In this document: positions 21,716-32,387 of the stretch, in pieces
Layout of the letters: every line of letters starts with the position of its first letter
How positions within the stretch are numbered: position 1 is the first letter of the stretch
DNA from: Hygrophila difformis
Lineage: Eukaryota > Streptophyta > Magnoliopsida > Lamiales > Acanthaceae
Length of the DNA stretch: 64,000 nt
Assembly: GCA_030278955.1 (NCBI GenBank)
Contig: JAOANR010000004.1
Span: 13,008,428 to 13,072,427 of the forward strand
Direction of reading: 5' to 3'
Translations under genes and position numbers: made by a program
Notes under the pieces: generated by a model
Told to the model about the DNA's origin: nothing
The model's input: the letters and a program-made list of their open reading frames with translations, nothing else
Databases searched by the model: none

Positions 21716-23416
21716 CACTACAAGAAAAAGTCAATATAGCGACCGAAATTAACGACCGAGTAAATGCGGTCGCTGTTAGCGACCGAAATTGCGACCGAAA
21801 ATGACGGTCGCTAATGTTAACGACCGATTTAGCGACCGAACTTTTTCTGTCGCAAATTCGCGACCGAAATTGCAACCGATGAGTTTTGGTGGCTAACTGG
21901 CGACCGAATTAACGACCAATATTAAATGGGTCTCTGTTAGCGACCGCAAATTTCGGTCGCTAATGTTGTTTTCAATTTTTTTAAATTTTTAAACTTTTTA
22001 TTATGGTTAGCGACCGACATAGCGACCGAAAAATTCGGTCGCTAAGCTTTTTATATTCTTTTATATTTAACTTATTTTAAATTAATTTAATAATATTCTC
22101 CTTAAATTTATTAATTTATTCTATTATTTATATATTTATTTTAAGTTTTACTTTGAATTTATTTTATAACTTTTTATAGAATAATAATATTATTAATATA
22201 AATATTTTTTTATTTCTCTGTTATCTTTTAATTTGAATATTATTTTTTATTTTTAAAGAATTTATTGAATTTATTATTTATCTACTTATTGGTTTTACTT
22301 ATTTATTTTACTTATTTCTTTAATTAAAAATAATATTTTATTATTTTATTCTATTTAAATTTTATTTAATTCCTTTAATTAAAAATACTTATTTTATTTA
22401 TTTAATTTAATTTAAGTCCGTTATTTTTATGAAAAAAATTTATTATATATTTTATTCTATTTTAAATTTAATTATTGAATTTTATAATTATTTTATTCTA
22501 TTATTAAATTTAATTATGTTAATAATTAAAATTAAAGTAATTATTAATAATTTAATTAAAAAATAATTATTGAATTATTTTAATAAATAATTTATTGAAT
22601 TTAATAATTTTATTATTTTAATCTATATTAGAATTTAATTAATAATTCATTTAATAATTATACTATTTTACTTAATTCTTTTATTCTATATTTTAATTAT
22701 TTATTTTTGAATTTAATTAATAATTTTAGTTTTATTTTATTTTATTTAATAATTTTAAATTTTATTTTATAAGCTATGACTTTACAAATATATATATATA
22801 TATTATATATAACACTTTCCATACAATGACATGAAACATGAGGTATCCCAGTGGTACACGCGCGTGGTTGGAATCTTCCAACCAAGGTTCGAGCCTTCTC
22901 TTCAGCAACTCTGGGGGGATTATTATATATGACACATGGTAGGCTATTAGTGGTGGTGTAAGGGCTGGCCAAGGTGGTTATGAGTGAGGTTAGCGATGAG
23001 GAGGGTGGTGGGTTCGAGCCCAACCGAGTTCATATTTTCTTAATTTTTGGAGTTCTTTAGCTACCGAAATTTTTGGTCGCTAATTCGGTCGCTAAAATTA
23101 GCGACCGAAAATTTCGGTCGCTAATGCGGTCGCGAAAATAAAAAATCAAAAAAATAAAAAAAATTGAGATCTTTTTAGCAACCGAGTATGTTGGTAGCCA
23201 ATTCGGTCGCTACATTTAGCGACCGAAATTTTCAGTCGCTAATTCGGTCGCTAAATTCGGTCCGAATTTTTTTCCGGTCGCTGGAAATTTACTAACGGAC
23301 CTTTTAGCGACCGGCCACTTGCGGTCGTTAAGACGGTGGCTAAGCCGAAATAGCGACCCGTGTTTCCTTTTAGCGACCGAATTTGACGGTCGCTAAACCG
23401 TTTTTTTCTTGTAGTG
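21716..23416. mobile_element. CACTA (En/Spm-type) non-autonomous element
   Basis: 1,701 bp with ends CACTACAAGAAAAA and TTTTTCTTGTAGTG and a 3-bp duplication GTA (21713-21715 and 23417-23419). Subterminal regions (21735-22045 and 23050-23400) carry many copies of GCGACCGAAAT / GGTCGCTAA in both orientations, the expected transposase-binding arrays. The centre (22050-22770) is extremely AT-rich and no transposase is encoded. The minus-strand frame 22742-23023 is not a recognised protein; it covers two tRNA-like modules. Confidence 0.92.
22840..23025 (+). repeat. Two tRNA-like Pol III modules inside the CACTA element
   Basis: Around 22841-22895 TATCCCAGTGGTACACG is followed by AAGGTTCGAGCC. 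Around 22960-23020 TGGCCAAGGTGGTTATGAG is followed by GGGTTCGAGCCC. Each pair resembles A and B boxes of a tRNA-derived SINE. No poly(A) tail or clear target duplication is visible, so this may be old SINE debris carried by the element. Confidence 0.45.
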
Positions 23417-23934
23417 GTAACCAAACTCTAAATAAATGGTAACAATTATATCATGAATTCGGTAATCATTATACCATCTGTGTGGTATGTGGTAACCAAA
23501 CTCTAGATGTGTGGTAACTAAAAATAATATGTCGTAACCAAACACAAAATGTGTGTTATGCAATATACCATAAATTTGAAAACCACTCTAGATGTGTGGT
23601 AACCAACATGCCATAATGTGGTAACCAACATACCATGTATGTGGTAACCAATATACAATGAATGTACTAACCCAATATACCAAGTGTGGTATGTGGTATC
23701 CAAACTCTATATGTGTAGTAAAAAAAAAAAAAAAATAGAAGAAGAAGAAGGAGGAGGAGGAGAAGAAGAACATGTGTATTAAAAATGTGGTAACCAAATA
23801 TATTTGAGGCCCTATATTTCTAAAGATTTCAAATAAGGGGTCTTGACTCAAAAAATGTTTGGATGGAGGGCTCCATCTCTAAAGTCTCATAATTTCTATC
23901 ATTCAGGTTATCTAGTGCCCAATGTTCTTTTAAC

Positions 23935-24670
23935 TAGGGGTGGGCATGGTTCGGTTAACCTGAATTTTTCAGGTATTTGTATTTGTATTTGAACCGGGCA
24001 AATACTTCATTTCAGTATTTGTATTTGTAACCGGAGTCCTCGATTAACCGGGGTTTCGGTTTCGATTCGATTCAGCGGTTAAACGATTCGGCTCGAATAT
24101 TTAAAATCTTCGAAACTCAAAGATTTAAGAAATGAAAACTTGATTATACATTTTAAGAGTGTCGGACGAGGTTATTACACTATAGGAAATATATATATAT
24201 ATATAGAATTCAGTAGTTCTTTTCAATGTTATCAAAATACGTTAGTATATGAAACAAATCTTAGTGTAGAAGTATATTTCAATAATAGGATATTCTAAAA
24301 GATAAAAATTAATATAGGCTTATTATGGTGATATATTTTGATATTTAGCTCTTTAGTTTTTTATATTTATTTTATTATATAATTAAATAATTAAATAAGG
24401 AATGATATATATTATCTATATATAATTTTATACCATCAAATGTCTATAATAATTACAATATATAACTTTTAAAATAAAATAAATGTATTCGGTTCGGTTC
24501 GGTTAACCGGGGGAAAAAATTAAAGTATTTGTATTTGTATTTGAATCGGACGAATACTGGAATATGATATTTGTATTTGCTCCGGGGTCCTCGGTTAACC
24601 GGGAATTCGGTTCGATTTCGGTTCGATTCAGCGGTTCAACAAATCGGTTCGAATATTTTGCCCACCCCTA
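23935..24670. mobile_element. hAT-type MITE, GGTTCGGTTAACCG motifs
   Basis: 736 bp with ends TAGGGGTGGGCA and TTGCCCACCCCTA and a perfect 8-bp duplication CTTTTAAC (23927-23934 and 24671-24678). Both ends carry GGTTAACCG and GATTCGG words. The centre is AT-rich, without coding capacity. Confidence 0.9.
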
Positions 24671-24678
24671 CTTTTAAC

Positions 24679-25431
24679 GGCAAATATGTCAATAGCCCAC
24701 CACTACCAAAGTTTCTTCATAATTTCTTTTATTATTTTAAATTTGTATCCAGAATTAATTTTCATTTTTTATACTCTCTTTTACTCATTTATAAAGAATT
24801 ATGGTTGTTGATAGGCCGCCTTACAAATAGTTGTTTTACTCTTTTTTCCAAAAAAAAAATATTTTTTAATAATGTTATGCTTTACAAATAATTTAAAAAT
24901 TGTGATTAATTTTTTAGATATGATTTTCAAATCCACTAGTGTTAAACCCATATTTTTGCATTAGATGATTTTTAAATCGATTTTAAAGCCAAACAATATA
25001 AGGAAGTTTAAATGATGTATTTGGAAATCCATATACTCCAAAACCCTTCCAAATTTCTCCATCCAAATAAAGTATAAGATTCTATATGGATTGTGATTTG
25101 GATTTGGACAATGGAATTAAATTACTCATTTTATAAGAGGGATTTGAATCCAACATCAATTAGCTTAAAAATATGGGGATATTTGAAATCCATTCACAAA
25201 TTCCTTCATTAATCTAATCAAGGGAATCGGTTTATTATTATAGATTTTATATATCTTCTCCAAAATCCATCCATCCAAAAGCGCCATAAGAGAATGTTGA
25301 AATCAACTTTAAATTAGCTTAAAATTAAGAGAGAAAATTTGAAATTCATTCCTAAATCCCTCCACCAATCCAACACAAACGGAAGAATTTGTTAGAGTGA
25401 ATTGTAAAACCACAATAATAAAAAAGAAATC
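24679..25431. other. Intergenic DNA
   Basis: AT-rich sequence with repeated GGATTTGAAATCC-like wording at 25080-25390. No gene seen. Confidence 0.5.
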
Positions 25432-25446
25432 AAAATGAGAGGCGGA

Positions 25447-25592
25447 TAGGGGTTGAGGACTTAGCCAAAGTGGTTAAGTCTTTCGTTGGAAGTTCGATTC
25501 CCCACCGGCCCCCTATCCCTCTCTTTTATTCCCCTTTGTAATTGTGTGGCATGGGCTCCCCTTTTCAGGCCTTCAATGACTCATTCAAAAAA
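25447..25592 (+). mobile_element. tRNA-derived SINE, tail type A
   Basis: Flanked by a perfect 15-bp duplication AAAATGAGAGGCGGA (25432-25446 and 25593-25607). A box TTAGCCAAAGTGGTTAAG (25461-25478) and B box GAAGTTCGATTCCCC (25489-25503), then the tail GGCCTTCAATGACTCATTC and poly(A). It is the best-preserved copy in the window, and the perfect duplication suggests a young insertion. Confidence 0.9.
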
Positions 25593-25674
25593 AAAATGAG
25601 AGGCGGACCTCTCCGTCTTTAATTACATCTGAAATAGTGACCGATCGATTAGAGCCATTGTCCGACTCCCCAAT

Positions 25675-26582
25675 TAGGGGTGGGCATCGGGCCGGGTTGT
25701 CGGGTTCGGGTACCCGAAAGTCGGGTACCCGAAAGTCGGGTACCCGACACTATCGGGTTTCTAAAATGGCTACCCGACCCCGACCCGCATAAGATCGGGT
25801 ACCCGATATTCGGGGTACCCGACTTTGTCGGGTCGGGTTGATCGGGTACCCGATACCCGACAAAAATATATTTTTTTAAAAAAAATACTCCTATATTTTA
25901 TTTATTTAGTTTTACTTTTTATAAAATACAATTACTAACCTAAATTACACAATTCATTCAAAAAAAACTAAGATTACTAATATTTAAGCAAATATATAGG
26001 TATATTCATCTATATTGTTATTAAATAATAATAACTATCAATTTTCTTATTTAAAAATATAAAATTTCAGTTTTACTTATTATTATTTAATGTTATCTTA
26101 TTTCTTAGTATTATTTAATTGAATTTTAGTGTTCAATGACATTATTTATTAAAATAAAAATATAACTCATCAAAGTTATTTACAATTCTTGAAATTTATT
26201 ATCATATATATCATGTTCAAGGTTAATTATCCATTATTAATTCCAAAAAAGAATTAATATATGAGACTTCACAAATTTTTCAAGCTTATACATTGCTTTT
26301 CACCACATAGAATAAAATACTAATCCTACTAATTATAAAATAAGTATAAATATTGTAAAGCAAAATAAATATTAAAATATTTATTTATTTATTTATTTTG
26401 TCGGGTACCCGATACCCGATCGGGTACCCGACCACAAACCCGACACCCGACCCGACATTTAGTGTCGGGTTCGGGTACCCGAAATGTCGGGTTTTTAATA
26501 TCAAAACCCGACAAAAAACCCGAACCCGACATGTCGGGTTCGGGTCGGGTATCCAATACCCGATAAAAAATGCCCACCCCTA
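25675..26582. mobile_element. hAT-type MITE, CGGGTACCCG motifs
   Basis: 908 bp with ends TAGGGGTGGGCAT and TGCCCACCCCTA and a perfect 8-bp duplication TCCCCAAT (25667-25674 and 26583-26590). The outer 200 bases on each side are dense with the palindrome TCGGGTACCCGA. The centre is AT-rich. Frames at 26389-26664 only follow the repeated motif. Confidence 0.92.
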
Positions 26583-26590
26583 TCCCCAAT

Positions 26591-27218
26591 AAGGACCAAA
26601 AAGAAAAAAAAAAAAAAAAAAGAAAAAAAAAGTGTAACCTCACAATAATGCTTGAAATATCCATATGGATCCAAAAGCTAAACCCAAATACTACTATTTA
26701 TTGGGCCTATTTCGAAGAGCCCAAAATTGGCTTCATTTGTATTGTCTAATAGCTCTGACCCAATGGCCCAATAACCTTTTTTTTTCCTTCTATATACATA
26801 GGAAATGAGTGGTCGAAGTGCATGCCACACAAATTACATATGGACATAAGGGAGAGAATAATTAGTATTGAATGTAGGGGTATAGTAGAGTTTAAAGTAT
26901 GAGTCAATTATTAATTTTTGTGATGTTATTGTAATGAATTTGAAGTTTTAACTGATTTATTTATGTGTCATATGATAGTTGGTTGTGGGTATGAACTTTT
27001 AATTTATCTATTGATGTGATGTAATTGGGTAGATTTGATAACTAATATTTAATTATTTACTAAAATAAAAATGAGACAAAATTGTTGAGACAGACAAAAA
27101 ATGAAAGCAAAACATAATTAATAGGACGGATTGAATATTATTTATTTTAATTATATTAAAAAAAAATTAAAATAGGTTATCAGAAGGAGACCATTTCCAT
27201 TTATAGGCCATCATGTCG
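26591..27218. other. Intergenic DNA with a truncated SINE tail
   Basis: It starts with an A-rich run. At 26777-26860 a T-run is followed by GTGCATGCCACACAAATTAC, a minus-strand fragment of the SINE family in this window. Around 27110-27135 AATAGGACGGATTGAATA looks like a single end of a Stowaway. No gene seen. Confidence 0.45.
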
Positions 27219-27226
27219 GTTCTTTG

Positions 27227-27906
27227 TAGGGATGTAAACGGGTAGGGTAGGGTACGGGTAGGCCACCTCCACTCACTACCCGAAACATAATTATCCTACT
27301 CCTTAACCAACCCTATTACCCGAAAATGAAGCATCGGGTAGGGTTCGGGTAATACCCGTCGGCTATACGGATAATCCGTGAATAAACGAATACCCGAATC
27401 GTAAATATTAAATGGTTAATTGACTTTACCCGACCAACTATAATCAAGAAAAAATTTATTTTTTTACAATAAAAAAATAAATAAAACCTTCATATAATGC
27501 AAGAAAACAAAATGACATTATGAATTCAAGTTAAAATTTAAAAGAATATTTAAAAGAAACCCGCTAAAACAACATAGTATTTTTAAATAAGTAAAAAATT
27601 CATTACACATCTTTTTACTGTCAAATCTAAAGTGCTAATAGATTCGATTATAGGTAAATATATAAATAACCTAAATATATATAAATATAAATAAAAGTAT
27701 ATAGACATATAAATAGATTAATATATTTATTCGGTAATCAGGTCGGGTACTCCGGTAATATATAAAATCCGCACCCTACCTGCATCCTATATATTTTGGT
27801 TTCGGGGTAATACCCTACCTGTTACCCGATTATCTCTATCCTACACGTGCCCGATACCCAATTACCCAACGGCTACCCGACCCTACAGGTAAAATTGACA
27901 TCCATA
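27227..27906. mobile_element. hAT-type MITE, TACCCGA motifs
   Basis: 680 bp, starting TAGGGATGTAAACGGG and ending GACATCCATA. The 8-bp duplication GTTCTTTG / GTTCTTCG has one mismatch (27219-27226 and 27907-27914). Subterminal arrays of CGGGTA / TACCCGA lie on both sides. Confidence 0.82.
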
Positions 27907-28049
27907 GTTCTTCGGCGCGTGCACATTACTCTGCCTGCACTCAGCATTTTTTCCGGCAATTGATCCTAAAATTAGGCTCAAATGTCTTCTAGTGGCCCAT
28001 AAGTGGATATTTTGATATCGTGTCCCAAAGGTATAAGAGTCTCATTCTA

Positions 28050-28128
28050 CAAGCCTATTTTTTTTTTTTGCATTGACATTTATGTGTCGATAAATTTGTA
28101 TGGGAGCCCAAAAACCACACAAAGGGAC
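28050..28128 (-). mobile_element. Truncated SINE, tail type B
   Basis: A T-run followed by GCATTGACATTTATGTGTCG and GTATGGGAGCCC with CACACAAAG. It matches the 3' part of the SINEs at 56459-56630 and 56816-56976; the promoter part is missing. Confidence 0.55.
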
Positions 28129-28422
28129 CTATTTTAGTTAGAACATATATATTACTTCCGTCCCATTAAAATAGTATTATTTATTACTTAATTTTGACTT
28201 TATTTTATTGTATAAGAAGAAAAAATAGTCGATTATAGTTTTGTTAGAATGGTCAAATTGTATAATTTTCGAATATATATTTTATATAATTTTATTTATA
28301 CTCATTTTGGTGAACTGTAATTGATTATTTATACAGATTTAAGTGTTGAATAAATGTATTAAACATGAAATATACTTCTATGATATATCCAATTTTAATG
28401 CGAAAAAGAAAGTGGGTAGTAT

Positions 28423-29652
28423 GAAAAAAAAGGTAAAAACGTCCTTTATCTTTCCAAAAATTTCAAATCCGTCCTTTTTCTATTTTATTACCGATTTAGT
28501 CCGCTACAAATGCTAATTATGTTCAAATTAGTCATTTTTTCACTAATTATATTCTAATTGCTGACGTGGCAAGGGTTTTAATTTAAACCTGACACGTGTG
28601 CATAATATTAGTCCTTTTTCTTTTATCTTTTGCCAATTCAGTCCTAAACTTTTATTTTGTTCTATTTAGTCCTCTACCCCAATCACTCATTTTTATATTA
28701 ATTGGCCTCAAACCTTTCAAATTATTTCATTTTAGGCCCAGAACCTTAAATTTTTTATTATTACTAATCCATTTATCAAATAAATGCACAACATACTTAC
28801 ATAAATAAAATTAAACACCAAACCTCATATATTGGATTCGACTGCTTTGTTATCGGGTCTTTCAAGTACCGGAATTTTACGGACTCTCTCTAATAACCAC
28901 TCGACCGTAACCGATTGTTCATTGGTTTTGGTTTCCTTCAGTAACAATCAACAGAATCTTACTTTGCGTCCTACATTAGGATGTAGCAATATTTAAAAGT
29001 AAATGATTTAACTTGAATTTTTGGAAGGTTATGGATACAGGAAGCCTTGATTTTATTGAAAAATATTAATATTATTAAAAATATTAAAAAAATAGCCTAA
29101 ATTTTATTGTCCACAAAGTATGATTGTGCTGATTGTTGCTGAAGGAAACCAGAACCAATGAACCATCGTTACGGTCGGGTGGTTAGAGAGAGTCCGTAAA
29201 ATTCGGAACTTCAAAGACCCGGTAACAAGGCGGTCAAACCCAATGTATGAGGTTTGGTATTTAATTTTATTTACGGAAGTATGTTGGGCATTTATTTGAT
29301 AAATGTATTAGTAATAATAAAAAATTTAAGGTTCTGGGCCTAAAATGAAATAATTTGAAAGGTTTGAGGCCAATTAATATAAAAATGAGTGATTGGGGTA
29401 GAGGACTAAATAGAACAAAATAAAAGTTTAGGACTGAATTGGCAAAAGATAAAAGAAAAAGGACTAATATTATGCACACGTGTCAGGTTTAAATTAAAAC
29501 CCTTGCCACGTCAACAATTAGAATATAATTAGTGAAAAAAGGACTGATTTGAACATAATTAGCATTTGTAGCGGACTAAATCGGTAATAAAATAGAAAAA
29601 GGACGGATTTGAAATTTTTGGAAAGATAAAGGACGTTTTTACCTTTTTTTCC
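28423..29652. mobile_element. Mutator-like MITE with about 540-bp inverted repeats
   Basis: 1,230 bp flanked by the 11-bp repeat GTGGGTAGTAT (28412-28422 and 29653-29663). The outer ends pair as G(A/G)AAAAAAAGGTAAAAACG. The two arms (28423 to about 28965, and about 29110 to 29652) are nearly perfect reverse complements around a spacer of about 150 bases. The twin frames 28596-28808 (plus) and 29267-29479 (minus) exist because the arms mirror each other and are not genes. Long terminal repeats and 9-11 bp duplications point to the Mutator superfamily. No transposase is present. Confidence 0.85.
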
Positions 29653-29842
29653 GTGGGTAGTATTGTATTTGTACGGTACTAGGACATTAAAATTGGAAAA
29701 GGAAAGGTCAAATGGAAGAGGATGAATGAGCGGCATTTATAGAGATTGCAGAATGAAAGGCAGCAGACGAGACACTGAGACAGGAACAGTTGGTAGTTGT
29801 GATTTATTTAAGGTACACTTGTCATCATTCATTCATTATTAC

Positions 29843-30123
29843 TACTCCCTCCGTTAATTTTTTTTTTTTTTTGTCTTTTTTATAAATTAAAAAGTTTTTC
29901 AAAATCAGTTTTCATTTTTAGGCAGTTATAAATAGTTGTGTTGTGTTTTTACTATATTGTCCTTCACTGGATATAAATGCTATTTGTTGATATTTATTAA
30001 GAATAATTTTAGTTGAAGGGTAAAAATATAAATTTATGAGTTAATTAATGTAAATATTGATTATTGAAATTTAGTTTAAAGAGACAACTATGTAGGAACG
30101 ACTATGTAGGAACGGAGTGAGTA
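29843..30123. mobile_element. Stowaway MITE
   Basis: 277 bp (29845-30121) between TA dinucleotides, with ends CTCCCTCCGTTAA and GGAACGGAGTGAG. The right end contains a 14-bp tandem duplication of ACTATGTAGGAACG. It is the same family as about 31411-31664. Confidence 0.85.
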
Positions 30124-30152
30124 CTATCGTATCTGATTCCCATGCACCTCCT

Positions 30153-30566
30153 TTAGGGTCTGTTCTGCACGCAGAGCTGTAGCTGTGAGCTGTAGCTGCG
30201 AGCTGAAGCTGTAGGGAGCTGAAGCTGTAGGGAGCTGTGGGAGCTGTAGCTGTCAGTTTTATTTAAGTGTTCTGTACAACTAGCTGTAGCTGTCAAAAAA
30301 TATATGAAATGACATAAAATGACAAACATTAATGTAGACTATTGGGTAGTTAGTTAGTTATTGGGATAAAATTGTAATTGCTCAACAATAAGCTAGGAGC
30401 TTATTTTTTAAAGCTACTACAAGTAGCTTCTAAAAAGAAGCTTCCAAAAGCTCCCATAAGCTCCTAAAAGCTAGTGTGCAGAACGGAGCTTTTGTTTTAA
30501 AATAAAAGCTAAAGCTACCAAAAGCTCCCAAAAGCCCCCAAAAGCTGCGTGCAGAACAGACCCTTA
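30153..30566. mobile_element. Tourist-like (PIF/Harbinger) MITE
   Basis: 408 bp (30156-30563) with ends GGGTCTGTTCTGCACGCAG and CTGCGTGCAGAACAGACCC, a near-perfect inverted repeat, and TTA on both sides (30153-30155 and 30564-30566). Repeated AGCTGTAGCTG and AAGCTCC words fill the subterminal parts. Its ends differ from those of the autonomous-type Harbinger at 57259-61072, so that transposase is not its obvious partner. Confidence 0.85.
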
Positions 30567-31408
30567 GTCTTCACCAATCACCAATCACCACCTGGGCCCC
30601 CCTTTTTTCTAAATCACTTTTATTTTCTATTACTTTTTTTTTAAAAAAAAAAAACGAAATTACTAGTCCTATCTGGCGTCTCATCTACAGTTTTGTCCAT
30701 TTGGATAAACATGTAACAAGTACTCCCTCCGTCGTTAAAGGACAATCAAACATTTTGGTGTAGTGACAGTTCGAAAAATATTAGTAGTATTGATGTAACA
30801 AAAATTTAGATAAATGTAAGTATGTTAAAATTGGAGATGGTGATACCATCCAAAAAAAAATCGAGGGTGTATAGTTTGAAATTAAAGAAGTGAATATCGT
30901 CATAAAAGTTGGACATATTTGACCATTAATTGCTATTTGTTTATATTAATTGTTAGCTGATAGTTGTTAGCCAATTAAGTAATTTGATTTGACCAGGCAT
31001 TTCGATGATTTATTTATTAAAAAGCGTTTTGTAAAAATTAATTGATATTGAGAATTAGTTTATAAAAGTGTAAAAACTAAGGGCTAAAACCAAAACAGTG
31101 TTTCAAAAACTCATTTTTTGCAACCAATCATCATCTATTCCGAAACGTTATTTACCAATTGACCCGATCAAACAGTTAAAATCCCAAAAAAAAAACAACT
31201 AAAATTGGCATATAATTAGTTACCAAACCAATTTAGCTCATGGGTGATGGTATAGTAATGTAGTACTCCATGGAAAAAAAAAAGATATTTAATTAGGTTT
31301 ATATGATTTGATGATGGTGAGTTTGAAGTTGTAATGAATTTATGTATTAATATATCTTTGATCTCTGAGCTTGAATTTGTTAAATGTGAATATGTTTGTA
31401 ATAATAAT
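30567..31408. other. Intergenic DNA
   Basis: A single Stowaway-type end CTCCCTCCGTCG stands at 30723, without a convincing partner. The rest is AT-rich with no gene. Confidence 0.45.
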
Positions 31409-31666
31409 TAATCTCTTCGTTCCATTTTAGTAATTTTCTTTTTTAAATAAAGATTTTCCACAATAGTTATTATTTTTAAGTAGTATTTATGTTATGTTTT
31501 TCATATATTGCACTTTAATCAACATAAATGCTATTTATAGATATCTATTATTGAAGTGTTTAGAATGAGGGTAAAAATAGAAGTTTTTTAGTTAATTAAT
31601 GCAATAATTGGTTATTGAAATTGAGTTAAAATATACAACTATTTAGAACGAAGGTAGGAATGTACT
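31409..31666. mobile_element. Diverged Stowaway MITE
   Basis: It starts ATCTCTTCGTTCCATTTTAG at 31411 and ends near GAACGAAGGTAGGAATG. The interior matches 29845-30121 (for example AACATAAATGCTATTTATAG against ATATAAATGCTATTTGTTG). Confidence 0.65.
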
Positions 31667-31825
31667 TATTATTGTGATTTGATATCAACGCGCATTAGTA
31701 TTTGTTTATATTTACTAAATTTATTAATTTGCTAACCTACTGAGTTGTCAACGCTCTCAAAAATTACCCATACACACATATGTATATACATAATTATTAT
31801 AAAAGATAATGACATTAACTAACTA

Positions 31826-31987
31826 GGTATTTGGATAAGCTGCAATAAAAATGATTACCTGATTATTGTATTTTCAGAACGCAAATAATCAGTTTAACCA
31901 CTCAAAATGGTGCTGCAAACTTAATTATTTACATTTTAAAACCGCAATAATCAGATAACCAATTTAACATCCCTTATCCAAACACCC
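31826..31987. mobile_element. Small MITE with TTTGGATAAG ends
   Basis: The left end GGTATTTGGATAAG and right end CTTATCCAAACACCC are inverted repeats around a core containing ATAATCAGATAACC. A related, longer sequence lies at 36787-37178. The superfamily is unclear because I could not fix the target duplication. Confidence 0.5.
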
Positions 31988-32387
31988 ACAAAATTTGTAC
32001 CCAAATTACTTAACCGAAAGTATCATGTGTACATAATTGACAATGGTACAATTCATCCAAGCATTTTCATTAATTAAGGTTTCTCTTTTAACACACCGAC
32101 ATGTAAAAACTGTTGCATTTGAGTGAAAGAAAGTCTTTCTTTTCAGTAATCAAAAAACATTCTTCTATAATTTTTATTCTAGATATTTAAAATTGAATTA
32201 AAAGAAACACATATGTTTAAAAAAAATTAATTAAAAAATCCAGTTGGAGTACATAAATGGCCAGTCTTTATATAAGCAACGAAAATGGCCTATTTAGGTA
32301 AAGAACGAAGTCTATAATGTACTCCTATTATATGATAAAACAAAGACATATTTTTATTTGCATATGAATCAAAAGATACTTAAATAT

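Larger units (their letters stand above)
21655..23830. repeat. GGTAACCAA-type degenerate minisatellite, interrupted
   Basis: Loose repeats of GTGGTAACCAAxATACCA type occur at 21655-21715 and continue at 23417-23700 and 23785-23805. The CACTA element at 21716-23416 was inserted into them. A purine-rich (GAA/GGA)n tract lies at 23717-23770. Minus-strand frames at 23518-23851 merely follow the repeats. Confidence 0.7.

Noticed and set aside
22742..23023. 93-codon minus-strand frame inside the CACTA element
   Set aside because: It lacks any CACTA transposase or TNP-type feature and overlaps tRNA-like modules and AT-rich sequence.
25447..25592. A functional tRNA gene
   Set aside because: A and B boxes are present, but there is no cloverleaf I can fold. 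The unit ends in a tail and poly(A) with a target duplication, so it is a SINE.
28151..28411. A Stowaway interrupted by the Mutator-like MITE
   Set aside because: The left end CTTCCGTCCCATTAAAATAG looks right, but the supposed right end after 29664 matches it poorly. I could not establish the element.
28596..29479. Twin 70-codon frames on opposite strands starting MCIILVLFLL
   Set aside because: They are mirror images produced by the inverted arms of the Mutator-like MITE. No family features; not evidence of a conserved small protein.
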